This document shows positions 37,577 to 47,775 of a DNA stretch of 64,000 nt, one piece after another. This DNA is from Sphingomonas sp. BK235. GTDB taxonomy: Bacteria > Pseudomonadota > Alphaproteobacteria > Sphingomonadales > Sphingomonadaceae. The position numbers and the translations under genes were made by a program. The notes under the pieces are model-generated. The model saw nothing but the letters and a program-made list of their open reading frames with translations. It searched no databases and had not been told where the DNA came from. Each line of letters opens with the position of its first letter. Position 1 is the stretch's first letter. Location of the stretch: positions 744,001 through 808,000 of the forward strand of contig NZ_SLXN01000001.1 in assembly GCF_004345855.1 (NCBI RefSeq). Reading direction: 5' to 3'.

Positions 37577-38794
37577 TCAGACCAGCTCGCGCCCGCCTTT
37601 CCACATGCGCAGCAGCTTGCCCTGCACCGGCAGCCCGTCGAACGGCGTGTTGCCCGCCTTGCCCGGCAGCGTGTCCGCGTCGATCCGCCACGGCGCATCG
37701 GGGTCGAGGAGGATGACGTCGCCGGGCCACCCCGGCAGCAGCGCGCCCGTCTCTAACCCGAGCAGCGCCGCTGGAGCCCGCGCGAGCAGCGCGAACAGCC
37801 GCGACAGCGACACGCGCCCGTCGCGTGCCAGTCCGAGTCCGAGCGCGAGCAGCGCCGCGGCATCGGCCGCGCCGGGACTGGCGTCGGCGAAGGGGAGGCG
37901 CTTCTCCTCGGGGCCGCGCGGGTCGTGGCCCGAGCACAGCAGGTCGATCGTGCCGTCCGCCAGCGCGGCGAGCGCGGCGTGGCGATCGGCCTCGCTGCGC
38001 AGCGGCGGCGACAGATGCGCGAAGGTGCGGAAGTCGCTCATCGCATTGTCGGAGAGCAGCAGATGCGCCGGGGTGATCCCGCACGTCACGCGCACGCCGC
38101 GCGCCTTGGCCGCGCGCACCAGCGCGAGTCCCGCCGCGGTGGTGACCGCGCGGAGGTGGAGCCGCGCGCCGGTCTCCTCGGCCAACATCAGGTCGCGCGC
38201 GATCGCCAGCGCCTCCGCCACGGCGGGAGCGGCGGGCAGGCCGAGCCGCGAGGCGGTCTCGCCCTCGCTCGCGACAGCACCGCGCGTGAGGCCGCCGTCT
38301 TCGGCATGCGTGATGACGACTACGTCGAGGTCGCGCGCGTAGCTCAGCACGCGGTGCATCACGCCCGAGTCGGCGATCCAGCCGCGGCCGGTGCCGACCG
38401 CGCGCGCGCCGGCGGAGAGACAGATCGCCATCTCCGCCAGATCGGCACCCGCGAGCCCGCGCGTCGCCGCCGCGATCGGGTGGATCCACAGGTCCGGGCG
38501 GCCGATCAGCGCGAGCCGCTGCACCGCGCCGGGCTCGTCGAGCACCGGCACCTGGTCGGGCATCGGCGCGACCCGGACGATCCCGCCCGCGCGTGCGGCG
38601 GCACGGTCGATCCGCGCCACACCGACGTCGATCAGCGCGGGGGCGAGCAATCTGCCGCGGCAGTCGACCCGCAGCGCGTCGGCGGGGGCGGGGCCGTCCG
38701 CGATCACGCCGTCGACGATCAGCAGCTCGCCCTCGCGCTCGCCGCGCTCGGGGCAGACCAGCCGCGCGTCGGTGAAGTGGACGGACCGGTTCAT
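37577..38794 (-). CDS. pyrX: Dihydroorotase-like subunit PyrX (pseudo-dihydroorotase)
   Basis: 405-residue amidohydrolase-fold protein translated with a four-base overlap after pyrB. The first metal motif of true dihydroorotases (DxHxH) is replaced by IDVGVARID at about residues 55-63, and TDHAPH by SGHDPR, so it should not be catalytic. [19 protein letters not shown] and [10 protein letters not shown] show the family. Such pyrC' (pyrX) proteins are known to be structural partners of aspartate transcarbamoylase in Pseudomonas. An active pyrC is expected elsewhere in the genome. Confidence 0.88.
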   Translation of the reverse strand: MNRSVHFTDARLVCPERGEREGELLIVDGVIADGPAPADALRVDCRGRLLAPALIDVGVARIDRAAARAGGIVRVAPMPDQVPVLDEPGAVQRLALIGRPDLWIHPIAAATRGLAGADLAEMAICLSAGARAVGTGRGWIADSGVMHRVLSYARDLDVVVITHAEDGGLTRGAVASEGETASRLGLPAAPAVAEALAIARDLMLAEETGARLHLRAVTTAAGLALVRAAKARGVRVTCGITPAHLLLSDNAMSDFRTFAHLSPPLRSEADRHAALAALADGTIDLLCSGHDPRGPEEKRLPFADASPGAADAAALLALGLGLARDGRVSLSRLFALLARAPAALLGLETGALLPGWPGDVILLDPDAPWRIDADTLPGKAGNTPFDGLPVQGKLLRMWKGGRELV

Positions 38795-39780
38795 GCCCAG
38801 CCCTCCACGCCGCGTGCGCGCCGCGTCAGCACGTCGAGACAGGCCATGCGCACCGCCACGCCCATCTGCACCTGCTCGGTGATCGCCGACTGTTCGACGT
38901 GATCGGCCACCGCCGAGTCGATCTCGACCCCGCGGTTCATCGGCCCGGGATGCATCACCAGCGCCCCCGGCGCATGCTTCGCCAGCCGCTCGAGCGTGAG
39001 CCCGTAGCGCAGGTGATATTCGCGGCTCGACGGGACATAGCCACCCGCCATCCGCTCGGTCTGGAGCCGCAGCATCATCACCACGTCGGCGCCCTCCATC
39101 GCGCGGTCGAAGTCGGTGAAGGCGGTGACGCCGAACCGCTCGATCGCGGGTGGCATCAGCGTCGAGGGCGCGCACACGCGCACCTCCGCGGCGAGCGCGG
39201 TGAGCGCGAGGATGTTCGAGCGGGCGACGCGGCTGTGGAGCAGGTCGCCGCAGATCACGACGCGCTTGTGCGCGATGCCGCCGAGCCGGCGGCGGATCGT
39301 CAGCGCGTCGAGCAGCGCCTGGGTGGGATGCTCGTGGCGGCCGTCGCCAGCGTTGAGCACGGGGCAGTCGACCTTGTCCGCGATCAGCCGCACCGCGCCC
39401 GAGGACATGTGACGGATCACGATCACGTCGGCGCGCATCGCGTTGAGCGTCTGCGCCGTATCGATCAGCGTCTCGCCCTTCTTCACGCTCGACTGGGCGG
39501 CGTGCATGTTCACCGTGTCGGCACCCAGCCGCTTGCCCGCGATCTCGAAGCTCAGCAGCGTGCGCGTCGAATTCTCGAAGAAGGCGTTGATCTGGGTGAA
39601 GCCGGCGAGGCGGCGGTCGGGCGCGGCGCGGGTGCGATTGGCCTCGACCCAGGTCTCGGCCTCGTCGAGCAGGAAGGTGATCTCGTGCGGCTCGAGCCCC
39701 TCGATGCCGGTGAGATGGCGATGCGGGAATACCGCGCCGCCGGGGATCAGGGCGCCGGGGCGGTGGTCCGATTGGGTCAT
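38791..39780 (-). CDS. pyrB: Aspartate carbamoyltransferase catalytic subunit
   Basis: Condenses carbamoyl phosphate with aspartate in pyrimidine synthesis. 329 residues. The carbamoyl-phosphate loop FENSTRT is at residues 68-74. [19 protein letters not shown] and [12 protein letters not shown] are intact. It lies 12 bases after ruvX and overlaps pyrX by four bases. With a non-catalytic PyrX partner it should form the dodecameric class A type enzyme. Confidence 0.97.
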   Translation of the reverse strand: MTQSDHRPGALIPGGAVFPHRHLTGIEGLEPHEITFLLDEAETWVEANRTRAAPDRRLAGFTQINAFFENSTRTLLSFEIAGKRLGADTVNMHAAQSSVKKGETLIDTAQTLNAMRADVIVIRHMSSGAVRLIADKVDCPVLNAGDGRHEHPTQALLDALTIRRRLGGIAHKRVVICGDLLHSRVARSNILALTALAAEVRVCAPSTLMPPAIERFGVTAFTDFDRAMEGADVVMMLRLQTERMAGGYVPSSREYHLRYGLTLERLAKHAPGALVMHPGPMNRGVEIDSAVADHVEQSAITEQVQMGVAVRMACLDVLTRRARGVEGWA

Positions 39781-39792
39781 CGAGCGCGGTGC

Positions 39793-40323
39793 CTAGTCCG
39801 CGCTCCCCGGCGGCGCAAGCGCTTCGCCCGGCTCGACCGGCGCCAGCGCCAGCGCGTCGATCGCGGCCTGGAGGATCGTGGCGGCGGCGTGATTGTCGAT
39901 CCGCTCGGCCCGCTTGGCGCGGCTCATGTCCTGCGCGATCAGCGCGCGCTCGGCGCTGACGGTGGACCAGCGCTCGTCCCACAGCAGGAGCGGCAGGCCG
40001 AGATCGGCGCAGTTGCGCGCGAAGGCGCGGGTCGATTGGGTGCGCGGGCTCTCGCTGCCGTCGAGGCTGAGCGGCAGGCCGATCACCCAGCCGACGACCT
40101 GCTGCTGGGTGGAGAGCGCCAGCAGCGCGGCCTTGTCGGCGGTGAACTTGGTGCGGCGGATCAGCTGCGCAGGGCTCGCAAAGCTCCAGCCGGCGTCGCA
40201 CAGCGCGGTGCCGATCGTCTTGGTGCCGACGTCGAGCCCGAGCAGCCGCCCGCCGTGCGGGAGCGCGGCACGGAAAGCGGCGGCGGTGGTGGCGATCGGG
40301 ATGCGCGGCCTGGGCGCGGTCAT
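39793..40323 (-). CDS. ruvX: Holliday junction resolvase-like protein RuvX/YqgF
   Basis: Pre-16S rRNA 5'-end nuclease/RNase H-fold protein, about 176 residues. [18 protein letters not shown] carries the first acidic residue. [32 protein letters not shown] and the C-terminal [14 protein letters not shown] are family blocks. The ATG at 40323 was chosen since the in-frame upstream region is REP sequence. It heads the ruvX-pyrB-pyrX unit. Confidence 0.93.
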   Translation of the reverse strand: MTAPRPRIPIATTAAAFRAALPHGGRLLGLDVGTKTIGTALCDAGWSFASPAQLIRRTKFTADKAALLALSTQQQVVGWVIGLPLSLDGSESPRTQSTRAFARNCADLGLPLLLWDERWSTVSAERALIAQDMSRAKRAERIDNHAAATILQAAIDALALAPVEPGEALAPPGSAD

Positions 40324-40340
40324 CGGTGGTGGCTCGCTTT

Positions 40341-40442
40341 CCCCGTCATCCCGGTCTCGCGCCGGGATCCATGGTGCCGCGAACACAGCGGTCGTTGCTC
40401 GTGCGGAGACATGGATCCCGGCGTGAGGCCGGGATGACGGGG
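40341..40442. repeat. REP palindrome (GTCATCCCGG class)
   Basis: Arms of 33 bases at 40341-40373 and 40410-40442 are reverse complements except for two positions, both of which could still pair as G-U in RNA. The centre contains GGTGCCGC, shared with the other class. It lies between the DUF3089 gene and ruvX on the minus strand. Confidence 0.82.
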
Positions 40443-40465
40443 GAGAAGAGGTCGGCGGTCCACGC

Positions 40466-41566
40466 TCACTTCGCCGCCAGGCGCCGCGCGGCGTCAGCGC
40501 GGACATTGGCCCAGAACAGGCTGTAATCGTAGACGTGGTAATTGTTGCCGGGTAGCGTGTACGGCCCGAGGTCGGGCGGGCTGCCGATCAGCAGCAGCCC
40601 GCGCCCGGCGCAGCGCGCACCGACCGTGCCGGCGCGGATCGTCGCGCCCGACAGATCGGCGTTGGGGTAGAGCGTGCCCAGATTGGCGCTGGCGGGCGCG
40701 CTGCCGCCGTTCGCTCCGGTGAGCGGGTTGGTGCACAGCAGCGGCGTGCCGCGGCGCGGGCGGCCGTCGAAGCCGGAGGTGCGATCGAACGTGTCGAGGA
40801 TCAGCGACGGATCGGCCGGCTCGGCGAAGCTCTGCCACGCCAGCACGCAGCCGCGCTGCTCGGGCGTCGCGCAGGCGGGCAGGCCGAGCGCGGGCAGGTC
40901 GGTGGTGGTCGAGATCGGCCAGCCGATCGCGTAGGCGGCGACGATCCGCTTCGCCAGCGGCTGACCGGCAACGCGATCCTTGAGCAGGTGCGTCAGGTGG
41001 AGCGCACCCTGGCTGTGCCCGGCGAGGATGATCGGCCGGTCGGGCGCGATTTCGGCGAGAAAGACATCGAAGGCGGCGAGCAGGTCGCGATAGGCGAGCG
41101 CCAGCGCCTGATCGGCGGCGGCCTTGTCGGTGAGGAAGGCGCCGAAGGTCGCCTGGCGATAGCGCGGTGCCCAGATCTCGCCCGCCTCGTTGAAGGCACT
41201 CGCCTGGCCGCGCAGGAACAGGGCGGCGCGATCGTTGGCCTCGCGGTCGTCGAGCGGGGCGTTCCAATGCGCGCGGCTGAGGTAGGAGGTGGGATGGATG
41301 AAGAACACCGCCGCGCCGCCGTGCGTCCGGCGCGGAGCATAGCCCGGCGGGGTCCAGCGCGACGGGTCGTTCGCCAGCGACGGTCGCGCCAGCCACATCG
41401 CGTCCGCACGATAGTCGGCCGACGTCAGTCCGCGTTGCGCCCGGAAGGTCTCGCCCGGCACGAGCGCGGCACGCATCATTGGCACGCCCCAGTAGCGATA
41501 GGCGAGGCTGGCAGCGAGCGCGAGCACGATCAGGCCGGCGACGACGTAGAGGAATTTGCGGACCAA
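40466..41566 (-). CDS. DUF3089 alpha/beta hydrolase, membrane-anchored
   Basis: About 366 residues. One N-terminal membrane helix ([21 protein letters not shown]), then an alpha/beta-hydrolase domain: [17 protein letters not shown], the nucleophile elbow [12 protein letters not shown], and a C-terminal [13 protein letters not shown] containing the likely catalytic His. DUF3089 members are uncharacterised lipase-like enzymes. The start is uncertain; a TTG at 41566 places the helix at the N-terminus. It is divergent from gatC. Confidence 0.8.
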   Translation of the reverse strand: MVRKFLYVVAGLIVLALAASLAYRYWGVPMMRAALVPGETFRAQRGLTSADYRADAMWLARPSLANDPSRWTPPGYAPRRTHGGAAVFFIHPTSYLSRAHWNAPLDDREANDRAALFLRGQASAFNEAGEIWAPRYRQATFGAFLTDKAAADQALALAYRDLLAAFDVFLAEIAPDRPIILAGHSQGALHLTHLLKDRVAGQPLAKRIVAAYAIGWPISTTTDLPALGLPACATPEQRGCVLAWQSFAEPADPSLILDTFDRTSGFDGRPRRGTPLLCTNPLTGANGGSAPASANLGTLYPNADLSGATIRAGTVGARCAGRGLLLIGSPPDLGPYTLPGNNYHVYDYSLFWANVRADAARRLAAK

Positions 41567-41705
41567 GCGTATGTCACCATGCTGCGGTGCAGCAAAGTCG
41601 CCGGCGCCGCAATCGCAAAGCAGGTGCCTCAGAGTTGCGATCCGCGCAACCGCGCGCGTGAAGGCGCGGTTGCGTTGCGGCGGGGGGCGCGGTAGCGCGC
41701 CGGCT

Positions 41706-41993
41706 ATGTCCGTTGATATCGCAACCGTGCGGCGCATCGCTGGGCTCGCCCGCATCGCCATCACCGAGGAGGAGGCCGAGCGGCTCTCCCCCGAACTGGG
41801 TAACATCCTCGACTGGATCGAGCAGCTCGGCGAGGTCGACACGACCGGAGTCGAGCCGATGACGGCGGTGATCGCCAATCGTCTGCGGCTGCGCGACGAT
41901 GTCGTGACCGACGGCGGCATCCGCGAGTCGGTGCTCGCCAACGCGCCCCAGGCCGAGCATGGCTTCTTCACGGTGCCGAAGGTGATCGAGTGA
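41706..41993 (+). CDS. gatC: Asp-tRNA(Asn)/Glu-tRNA(Gln) amidotransferase subunit C
   Basis: Small 95-residue subunit that wraps around GatA and holds GatA and GatB together. [24 protein letters not shown] at the N-terminus, then [17 protein letters not shown], and [22 protein letters not shown] at the end are the usual blocks. ATG at 41706. A 70-base gap with a short hairpin (ATTCCGGC/GCCGGAAT, about 42019-42038) separates it from gatA. Confidence 0.95.
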   Translation: MSVDIATVRRIAGLARIAITEEEAERLSPELGNILDWIEQLGEVDTTGVEPMTAVIANRLRLRDDVVTDGGIRESVLANAPQAEHGFFTVPKVIE

Positions 41994-42063
41994 CGATCGC
42001 CCTCGATCGTCGCTCGATCATTCCGGCGCAGGCCGGAATCTCCTCCCGCATGGACGACCTCTC

Positions 42064-43548
42064 GTGACTGACCTCACCGATCTCGGCATCCGCGACATTC
42101 GCGACGGCGTGCGCGCCGGCACGTTCAGCGCGCGCGAGGTGGCCGAGGCCTTCGCCGCCGCGGTCGCCGCCGCCAAGCCGCTCAACGCCTTCCTGGTGGA
42201 AACGCCCGGGCACGCGCTCGCCGCCGCCGACGCCGCCGACGCGGCGCGCGCCGCGGGCGAGCCGCCCAGGCCGCTCGCCGGCGTGCCGATCGGGATGAAG
42301 GATCTGTTCTGCACCAAGGGTGTGCCGAGCACCGCCGCGAGCCACATCCTCGAGGGCTTCACCCCCGAATATGAGTCGACCGTCTCGCAGAAGCTGTGGG
42401 ACGCCGGCGCGGGCATGCTCGGCAAGCTCAACATGGACCAGTTCGCGATGGGCTCGTCCAATGAGACGAGCCATTTCGGCAACGTCGTCAGCCCGTGGCG
42501 GCGCGCCGACGGCGGCAACGCGCCGCTGGCGCCGGGCGGCTCGTCGGGCGGGAGCTCGGCCGCCGTGGCGGCGCGGATCGCGCCGGGCGCGACGGGCACC
42601 GACACCGGCGGCTCGATCCGCCAGCCCGCGGCGTTCACCGGCATCTCGGGGATCAAGCCGACCTACGGCCGCTGCTCGCGCTGGGGCGTGATCGCCTTCG
42701 CCTCGTCGCTCGACCAGGCCGGGCCGATGGCGCGCGACGTGCGCGACTGCGCGATCATGCTCGAGGCGATGGCGGGCTTCGACCCGAAGGACGCGACCTC
42801 GCTCGACCTGGAGGTGCCGCACTGGGAGGCGGGGCTCAACGCCTCACTCAAGGGCAAGCGCGTCGGCATTCCCCGGGAATATCGCGTCAACGACATGCCG
42901 GCTGAGATCGACGCTTTGTGGCAGCGCGGCATCGACTGGCTGCGCGACGCCGGCGCCGAGATCATCGAGGTGTCGCTGCCGCACACGCGCTACGCGCTGC
43001 CGGCCTATTACATCATCGCGCCGGCGGAGGCCTCGTCCAACCTCGCGCGCTACGACGGCGTCCGCTACGGCCTGCGCGACCTGCCCGACGGCGCCAACCT
43101 CCAGGAGATGTACGCGCGCACCCGCGCCGAGGGGTTCGGCGACGAGGTCAAGCGGCGCATCCTGATCGGCACCTATGTGCTGTCGGCGGGCTTCTACGAC
43201 GCTTATTACACCCAGGCGCAGAAGGTGCGTACGCTGATCGCGCGTGACTTCGAGCGCGCCTGGGAGCAGTGCGACGTGCTGCTGACGCCGACCGCCCCCT
43301 CGGCGGCCTTCGCGCTGGGCGAGAAGGCGGCCGACCCGCTGGCGATGTACCTCAACGACGTCTTCACCGTGCCCTCGTCGCTGGCCGGCCTGCCCGCGAT
43401 GAGCGTGCCGGGCGGGATCGACGCGGGCGGGTTGCCGCTGGGCTTGCAGATCATCGGCAAGCCGCTCGACGAGCAGGGCGTGCTCGACGCCGCGCTGGCG
43501 ATCGAGGAGCGCGCTGGTTTCGTCGCGCGACCTGGGCGCTGGTGGTAG
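42064..43548 (+). CDS. gatA: Asp-tRNA(Asn)/Glu-tRNA(Gln) amidotransferase subunit A
   Basis: Glutaminase subunit of GatCAB, 494 residues, amidase-signature fold. The Ser-cisSer-Lys triad can be placed at Lys79 (PIGMKD), Ser160 (in [10 protein letters not shown]) and Ser184 (in [10 protein letters not shown]). It starts at the GTG at 42064. Unusually, the next genes are a toxin-antitoxin pair, with gatB only after them. Confidence 0.96.
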   Translation: MTDLTDLGIRDIRDGVRAGTFSAREVAEAFAAAVAAAKPLNAFLVETPGHALAAADAADAARAAGEPPRPLAGVPIGMKDLFCTKGVPSTAASHILEGFTPEYESTVSQKLWDAGAGMLGKLNMDQFAMGSSNETSHFGNVVSPWRRADGGNAPLAPGGSSGGSSAAVAARIAPGATGTDTGGSIRQPAAFTGISGIKPTYGRCSRWGVIAFASSLDQAGPMARDVRDCAIMLEAMAGFDPKDATSLDLEVPHWEAGLNASLKGKRVGIPREYRVNDMPAEIDALWQRGIDWLRDAGAEIIEVSLPHTRYALPAYYIIAPAEASSNLARYDGVRYGLRDLPDGANLQEMYARTRAEGFGDEVKRRILIGTYVLSAGFYDAYYTQAQKVRTLIARDFERAWEQCDVLLTPTAPSAAFALGEKAADPLAMYLNDVFTVPSSLAGLPAMSVPGGIDAGGLPLGLQIIGKPLDEQGVLDAALAIEERAGFVARPGRWW

Positions 43549-43564
43549 ACCGTGTCGGACGCGG

Positions 43565-43583
43565 GTGTTACTCTCGGTAACAC
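43565..43583. promoter_or_regulatory. Operator-like palindrome before the vapB gene
   Basis: GTGTTAC (43565-43571) and GTAACAC (43577-43583) are perfect inverted arms with a five-base centre, sitting between the gatA stop and the GGAGGA ribosome-binding site (43585-43590). AbrB-type antitoxins commonly bind such dyads and repress their own operon; here that would also affect readthrough into gatB. The binding partner is inferred. Confidence 0.6.
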
Positions 43584-43593
43584 TGGAGGACTC

Positions 43594-43890
43594 ATGCCTG
43601 CCCCGCTCGAGAAGCGCACCCGCACCAACATGACCAGCAAGGGACAGGTGCTGATCCCGAAGGACGTGCGCGACCTCATCGGCTTGAAGCCCGGCGCGCC
43701 GGTCGACGTGGGCGTGAACGACCGCGGCGAGGCGGTCGTCGTGCCGAGTGGCGCCGCGTTCGCGGAGACCGCCGAGGAGCGGGCGCAGCGGCTCGACCGG
43801 CTGTTCGCCGGCGTCGCCGCCGATCCGCTGTTCGATCGTTCGAGCGACGAGATCATGCGCGCGCTCCGCGGCGACGAGCGCCTGCCGTGA
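43594..43890 (+). CDS. AbrB/SpoVT-type antitoxin (VapB-like)
   Basis: About 98 residues. The N-terminal swapped-hairpin DNA-binding domain is clear: TNMTSKGQVLIPKDVRDLIGLKPG, then VDVGVNDRGEAVVVPS. The acidic C-terminal half (ERAQRLDRLFAGVAADPLFDRSSDEIM) would wrap the toxin. The ATG at 43594 follows GGAGGA. Its stop overlaps the toxin's GTG (GTGA). It lies 45 bases after gatA. Confidence 0.9.
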   Translation: MPAPLEKRTRTNMTSKGQVLIPKDVRDLIGLKPGAPVDVGVNDRGEAVVVPSGAAFAETAEERAQRLDRLFAGVAADPLFDRSSDEIMRALRGDERLP

Positions 43891-44297
43891 TCTTCCTCGA
43901 CACCAACGTCGTGATCGACCTGTTCGGCGCGCAGCAGAGCGTCGGCGCGGCCTGGTCGCGCGACGCCTATCGCGCGGTTGCCGACCGTCTATTGATGGTC
44001 AATCTGGTCGTCGTCGCCGAGCTCGCGGGCTATGCGACGCGGCCGGAGCGACTGCTCGACCGCCTTCAGGCGTTCCGGATCACCGCCGTCGATCTCACCG
44101 TCGACGCTTGCTTCGCTGCTGGGACCGCCTTTCGCGAATATCGCCGACGCGGCGGCGCCCGTGACGCGATGCTCGCCGACTTCCTGATCGCCGGTCATGC
44201 CGTCGCGCTGGGCGCCTCGCTCATGACGCGCGACCGCCGGCTCAGCTCCTATTTCCCGAACCTCACCCTCATCACACCCGAGACCGATCATGGCTGA
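43887..44297 (+). CDS. PIN-domain toxin ribonuclease (VapC-like)
   Basis: 136 residues with the complete acidic set of a PIN nuclease: Asp5 ([11 protein letters not shown]), Glu45 (VVVAELAGY), Asp98 ([10 protein letters not shown]) and Asp116 (LMTRDRRL). It probably cleaves tRNA or rRNA when the antitoxin is lost. It starts with a GTG inside the antitoxin stop and ends inside gatB, with an eight-base overlap, so gatB translation may depend on it. All catalytic residues look intact. Confidence 0.9.
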   Translation: MIFLDTNVVIDLFGAQQSVGAAWSRDAYRAVADRLLMVNLVVVAELAGYATRPERLLDRLQAFRITAVDLTVDACFAAGTAFREYRRRGGARDAMLADFLIAGHAVALGASLMTRDRRLSSYFPNLTLITPETDHG

Positions 44298-45753
44298 CGC
44301 ATCCACCCCCTATCGTATCAAGGGCGACACCGGCGACTGGGAAGTCGTGATCGGCCTCGAAGTCCACGCCCAGGTGACCAGCCAGGCCAAGCTCTTCTCG
44401 GGCGCGGCGACGGCCTTCGGCGCCGAGCCTAATACCCAAGTGTCGCTGGTCGACGCGGCGATGCCCGGCATGCTGCCCGTGCCCAACCGCGAGTGCATCC
44501 GTCAGGCGGTGCGCACCGGCATGGCGATCGACGCGCAGATCAACCGCTGGTCGCGCTTCGACCGCAAGAATTATTTCTACGCCGATCTCCCGCAGGGTTA
44601 TCAGATTTCTCAGCTTTATCATCCGCTTGTCGGCGAAGGCTCGGTCGAGATCGAGGACGGCGAGATGGTCAAGATGATTGGGGTCGAGCGCATCCACGTC
44701 GAGCAGGACGCGGGCAAGCTGATGCACGATCAGCACCCGACGCGTTCCTACGTCGACCTCAATCGCTCGGGCGTGGCGCTGATGGAGATCGTCAGTCGCC
44801 CCGATATGCGTTCTCCTTCAGAAGCAGGGGCTTACCTGCGCAAGTTGCGGGCGATCCTGCGCTATGTCGGCTCGTGCGACGGCAACATGGAGGAGGGCTC
44901 GATGCGCGCCGACGTCAACGTCAGCGTGCGGCGGCCCGGCGCCGAGTTCGGGACGCGCACCGAGACCAAGAACGTCAACTCGGTCCGTTTCGTGATGGCG
45001 GCGATCGAGCATGAGGCGAAGCGGCAGGTCGAGCTGATCGAGGGCGGCGGCACGGTCGTGCAGGAGACGCGGCTGTTCAACCCCGACAGCGGCACGACAC
45101 GGTCGATGCGCTCCAAGGAGGACGCGCACGATTACCGCTATTTCCCCGATCCCGACCTGCTGCCGCTCGAACTCGACGACGCCTTCCTCGAGGCGTGCCG
45201 CGCGAGTCTGCCCGAGCTGCCCGACGCCAAGCGCCAGCGCTACGAGGCGCTCGGCATCACGCCGTACAATGCCGCGGTGCTCACCGCCGAGGTGGAGAGC
45301 GCGCGCTGGTTCGACGCGCTGCTGGAGCAGGGTGCGGCGCCGGTCGCGGCGGCGAACTGGGTGACCAGCGAGCTGTTCGGCGCGCTCAATCGACTGGGCA
45401 AGTCGATCGGCGACAGCCCCGTGCAGCCGGGCCAGGCGGCCGAGCTGCTCGCGCTGGTGGCGGACGGTACGCTCTCGGGCAGCCTTGCCAAGCAGGTGTT
45501 CGAGGCGATGCTGGAGACGGGCGACGCGCCCGGCAAGATCGTCGAGGAGCGCGGGCTCAAGCAGACCAGCGACACCGGCGCGATCGAGGCGGTGATCGCC
45601 GAGGTGCTGGCCAAGAACCCGGGCCAGCTGGAGCAGTATCGCGGCGGCAAGGTGGCGTTGTTCGGCTTCTTCGTCGGGCAGACGATGAAGGCGATGGGTG
45701 GGAAGGCCAATCCTCAGGTCGTCAATGACTTGCTGAAGAAGGCGCTGAACTGA
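44290..45753 (+). CDS. gatB: Asp-tRNA(Asn)/Glu-tRNA(Gln) amidotransferase subunit B
   Basis: Kinase-like subunit of GatCAB that activates the misacylated tRNA, 487 residues. [22 protein letters not shown] opens the cradle domain; [28 protein letters not shown] and [13 protein letters not shown] are family blocks. The C-terminal YqeY-like tRNA-binding tail is present ([22 protein letters not shown]). Its ATG lies within the end of the toxin gene. Confidence 0.97.
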   Translation: MADASTPYRIKGDTGDWEVVIGLEVHAQVTSQAKLFSGAATAFGAEPNTQVSLVDAAMPGMLPVPNRECIRQAVRTGMAIDAQINRWSRFDRKNYFYADLPQGYQISQLYHPLVGEGSVEIEDGEMVKMIGVERIHVEQDAGKLMHDQHPTRSYVDLNRSGVALMEIVSRPDMRSPSEAGAYLRKLRAILRYVGSCDGNMEEGSMRADVNVSVRRPGAEFGTRTETKNVNSVRFVMAAIEHEAKRQVELIEGGGTVVQETRLFNPDSGTTRSMRSKEDAHDYRYFPDPDLLPLELDDAFLEACRASLPELPDAKRQRYEALGITPYNAAVLTAEVESARWFDALLEQGAAPVAAANWVTSELFGALNRLGKSIGDSPVQPGQAAELLALVADGTLSGSLAKQVFEAMLETGDAPGKIVEERGLKQTSDTGAIEAVIAEVLAKNPGQLEQYRGGKVALFGFFVGQTMKAMGGKANPQVVNDLLKKALN

Positions 45754-45830
45754 GCCAGCCGCCCGCTTGCCGGTCGGCGGGCGGGCGGTACTTTCTCCCT
45801 CGACGGCGGGGTCGTCGACGGGGGGAGTGA

Positions 45831-46595
45831 ATGTCAGTCTGTCGCGCGGCCGTGACGGCCTGCTGTGTCGCGCTCGCTGTCGGGGCCGCTGGGCCGGCGT
45901 CGGCGCAGGAGCGATCGGCGGTGCGGCCGGGCTTCACGCTGCCGCGCGGCACGGCGCATATCCTGCTGCTGCGCCCGCGTATCACGGTCGGTGCGCAGTC
46001 GACCGCGGGTCTGTTCCAGGCTAATGCCGATTGGACCGCGCAGGCGCGCGAGCAGATCGACGCCGCGCTGGCGGCGTCGCAGCGCACGCTCGGCAATGAA
46101 GTGGTGCGCGCGCCCGAGGCGATCGGCGCCGACACGCGGCTGGTCGCCGACTATCAGGCGCTGTTCGCGGTGGTCGCCCAGTCGGTGATCGACTATCAGT
46201 TCTTCAGGGGCAATCGGCTGCCGACCAAGAAGCGCGCCGGCCAGTTCGACTGGACGCTCGGCCCGGACGTGGCGCGGATCGCGCGCGGGCAGGGGTGCGA
46301 CTATGCGCTCTTCGTCGACACCGAGGACGCTTATGGCTCGACCGGGCGCAAGATCTTCCAGCTGCTCGCCGCGGTGACGGTCGGAGTCGGGGTCAGATCG
46401 GGCGAGCACACGGGCTATGCCGGGCTGGTCGACCTGCGCACCGGCGATCTGGTGTGGCTCAACGCCGACCGGCAGATGGGCGGGGACGTGCGTACGCCCG
46501 ACGGCGCCGCCAAGCGGGTCGCCGAGCTGCTCGAAGGCTTCCCGGGTCGCGCCGAGGTGCCTGCCGCTCCCGCCGCCTCGCCGGAGGCGCATTGA
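45831..46595 (+). CDS. Secreted protein of unknown function upstream of an M48 protease
   Basis: 254 residues: a signal peptide (cleavage after GPASA, about residue 25) then a mixed alpha/beta domain. The segment GYAGLVDLRTGDLVWLN is reminiscent of the strand patterns of LpoB/CsgG-type periplasmic proteins, but I cannot claim homology. GGGGGAGTGA precedes the ATG. The stop overlaps the start of the M48 gene (TGATG), so both are made together. Confidence 0.62.
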   Translation: MSVCRAAVTACCVALAVGAAGPASAQERSAVRPGFTLPRGTAHILLLRPRITVGAQSTAGLFQANADWTAQAREQIDAALAASQRTLGNEVVRAPEAIGADTRLVADYQALFAVVAQSVIDYQFFRGNRLPTKKRAGQFDWTLGPDVARIARGQGCDYALFVDTEDAYGSTGRKIFQLLAAVTVGVGVRSGEHTGYAGLVDLRTGDLVWLNADRQMGGDVRTPDGAAKRVAELLEGFPGRAEVPAAPAASPEAH

Positions 46596-47764
46596 TGCCG
46601 CGTCCGATCGTCCGCGTGGCGCTCGCGCTCGCCGCACTCTGCCTTCCGATCGAGTCCGTCGCGGCGCGAGCGGCCGAGCCGACGCTGCCGCCCTTCGCCG
46701 GCGCTTATCAGCCCCGCACCGCGGCGGAACGCGGACTCTGGATGCAGGCCGACGAGGACGAGCGCCAGCTGCGCGACTCGCACCTGCTGATCGACGACGT
46801 CGCGCTCAACGCCTATGTCCGCCACGTGCTATGCCGCACCGTCGGCGACGAACGCTGCCACGCCGCCCGGCTGTACCTGCTCCGCATCCCGGCGATGAAC
46901 GCCACCACCCATCCCAACGGCGCGATCTCGGTGTGGAGCGGGCTGCTGCTGCGCGTGCGCGACGAGGCCGAACTCGGCGCGGTGCTGGGGCATGAGTTCG
47001 CGCATTTCGAGCAGCGCCATCTATTGGCGCTCCAGCATCGCCAACTCGGCGCCAGCGATCTCGCCGCCTGGACGGCGCTGTTCGCGGGCGGGGCGGCGCC
47101 GCTGGTCGGGCTGCTCACGACGGCCAGCACCTATTCGTTCAGCCGCGCGCAGGAGAGCGAGGCCGACTCGCTCGGCCTCCGCTTCGTCGCCGCCGCGGGC
47201 TATGATCCGCGCCGCGTCGCCGAGGTCTGGGGCCGGCAGATGGACGAGGCCGACGCCAGGGCGACGGGGCGCAAACAGCGCTCGCGCCGCTACGACGGGG
47301 TCCACCTCCTCGACACACATCCGACCGACCTGCAGCGCATGACCGCGCTGCGCGCCGCCGCGGCGTCGCTGCCCGCCGGGGGCGTGACCGAGGCGGCCGC
47401 CTATGCCGCGGCGCTGCGGCCGTGGCGCGCGGCGTTCCTGGCCGATCAGATCAAGCTCAACGATTTCGGCGGCACCGACTATCTGCTCGGCCAGCTGGCA
47501 CAGGACGGCTGGAGCGAGGATCTGCTGTTCGCGCGCGCCGAACTCTACCGCCAGCGTGGCAATCCCCGCGATTTGGTGGCCGCGGCCGACTTCTACCGTC
47601 AGGCGCTCGCGCTCGACCAGCGCCACGCCGAGAGCCACAGGGGGCTCGGCATGGCGCTGCTGCGCGGTGGCGAGGCGGAGGCGGGGCGCGCCGAGCTGCG
47701 GCGCTATCTCGAGCTCGCGCCCGCCGCCGGCGACGCCGCGATGGTGCGCGCGCTCGTCTCGTGA
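46595..47764 (+). CDS. M48 family metalloprotease with TPR tail (BepA-like)
   Basis: About 389 residues with a signal peptide (cleavage near VAARA). The zinc site is His133-Glu134-x2-His137 in LGHEFAHFEQRH, with the third ligand in QESEADSLGL. HPTDLQRM follows. The last 110 residues carry TPR-like repeats (FYRQALALDQRHAESHRGLGMALL). This is the layout of BepA/YfgC, a periplasmic quality-control protease for outer-membrane proteins. Coupled to the preceding secreted protein. Confidence 0.88.
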   Translation: MPRPIVRVALALAALCLPIESVAARAAEPTLPPFAGAYQPRTAAERGLWMQADEDERQLRDSHLLIDDVALNAYVRHVLCRTVGDERCHAARLYLLRIPAMNATTHPNGAISVWSGLLLRVRDEAELGAVLGHEFAHFEQRHLLALQHRQLGASDLAAWTALFAGGAAPLVGLLTTASTYSFSRAQESEADSLGLRFVAAAGYDPRRVAEVWGRQMDEADARATGRKQRSRRYDGVHLLDTHPTDLQRMTALRAAAASLPAGGVTEAAAYAAALRPWRAAFLADQIKLNDFGGTDYLLGQLAQDGWSEDLLFARAELYRQRGNPRDLVAAADFYRQALALDQRHAESHRGLGMALLRGGEAEAGRAELRRYLELAPAAGDAAMVRALVS

Positions 47765-47775
47765 AGGATCGCGCG

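Noticed and set aside
38795..40201. N-terminal extension of pyrX through pyrB and ruvX
   Set aside because: The frame is open but lies inside two real genes. The ATG at 38794 with the ATGA overlap is the clear start.
43594..44297. VapBC pair considered as part of a larger mobile element
   Set aside because: No integrase, direct repeats or change in base composition is visible around it, and the genes overlap neatly with gatB. Transfer is possible but not supported here.
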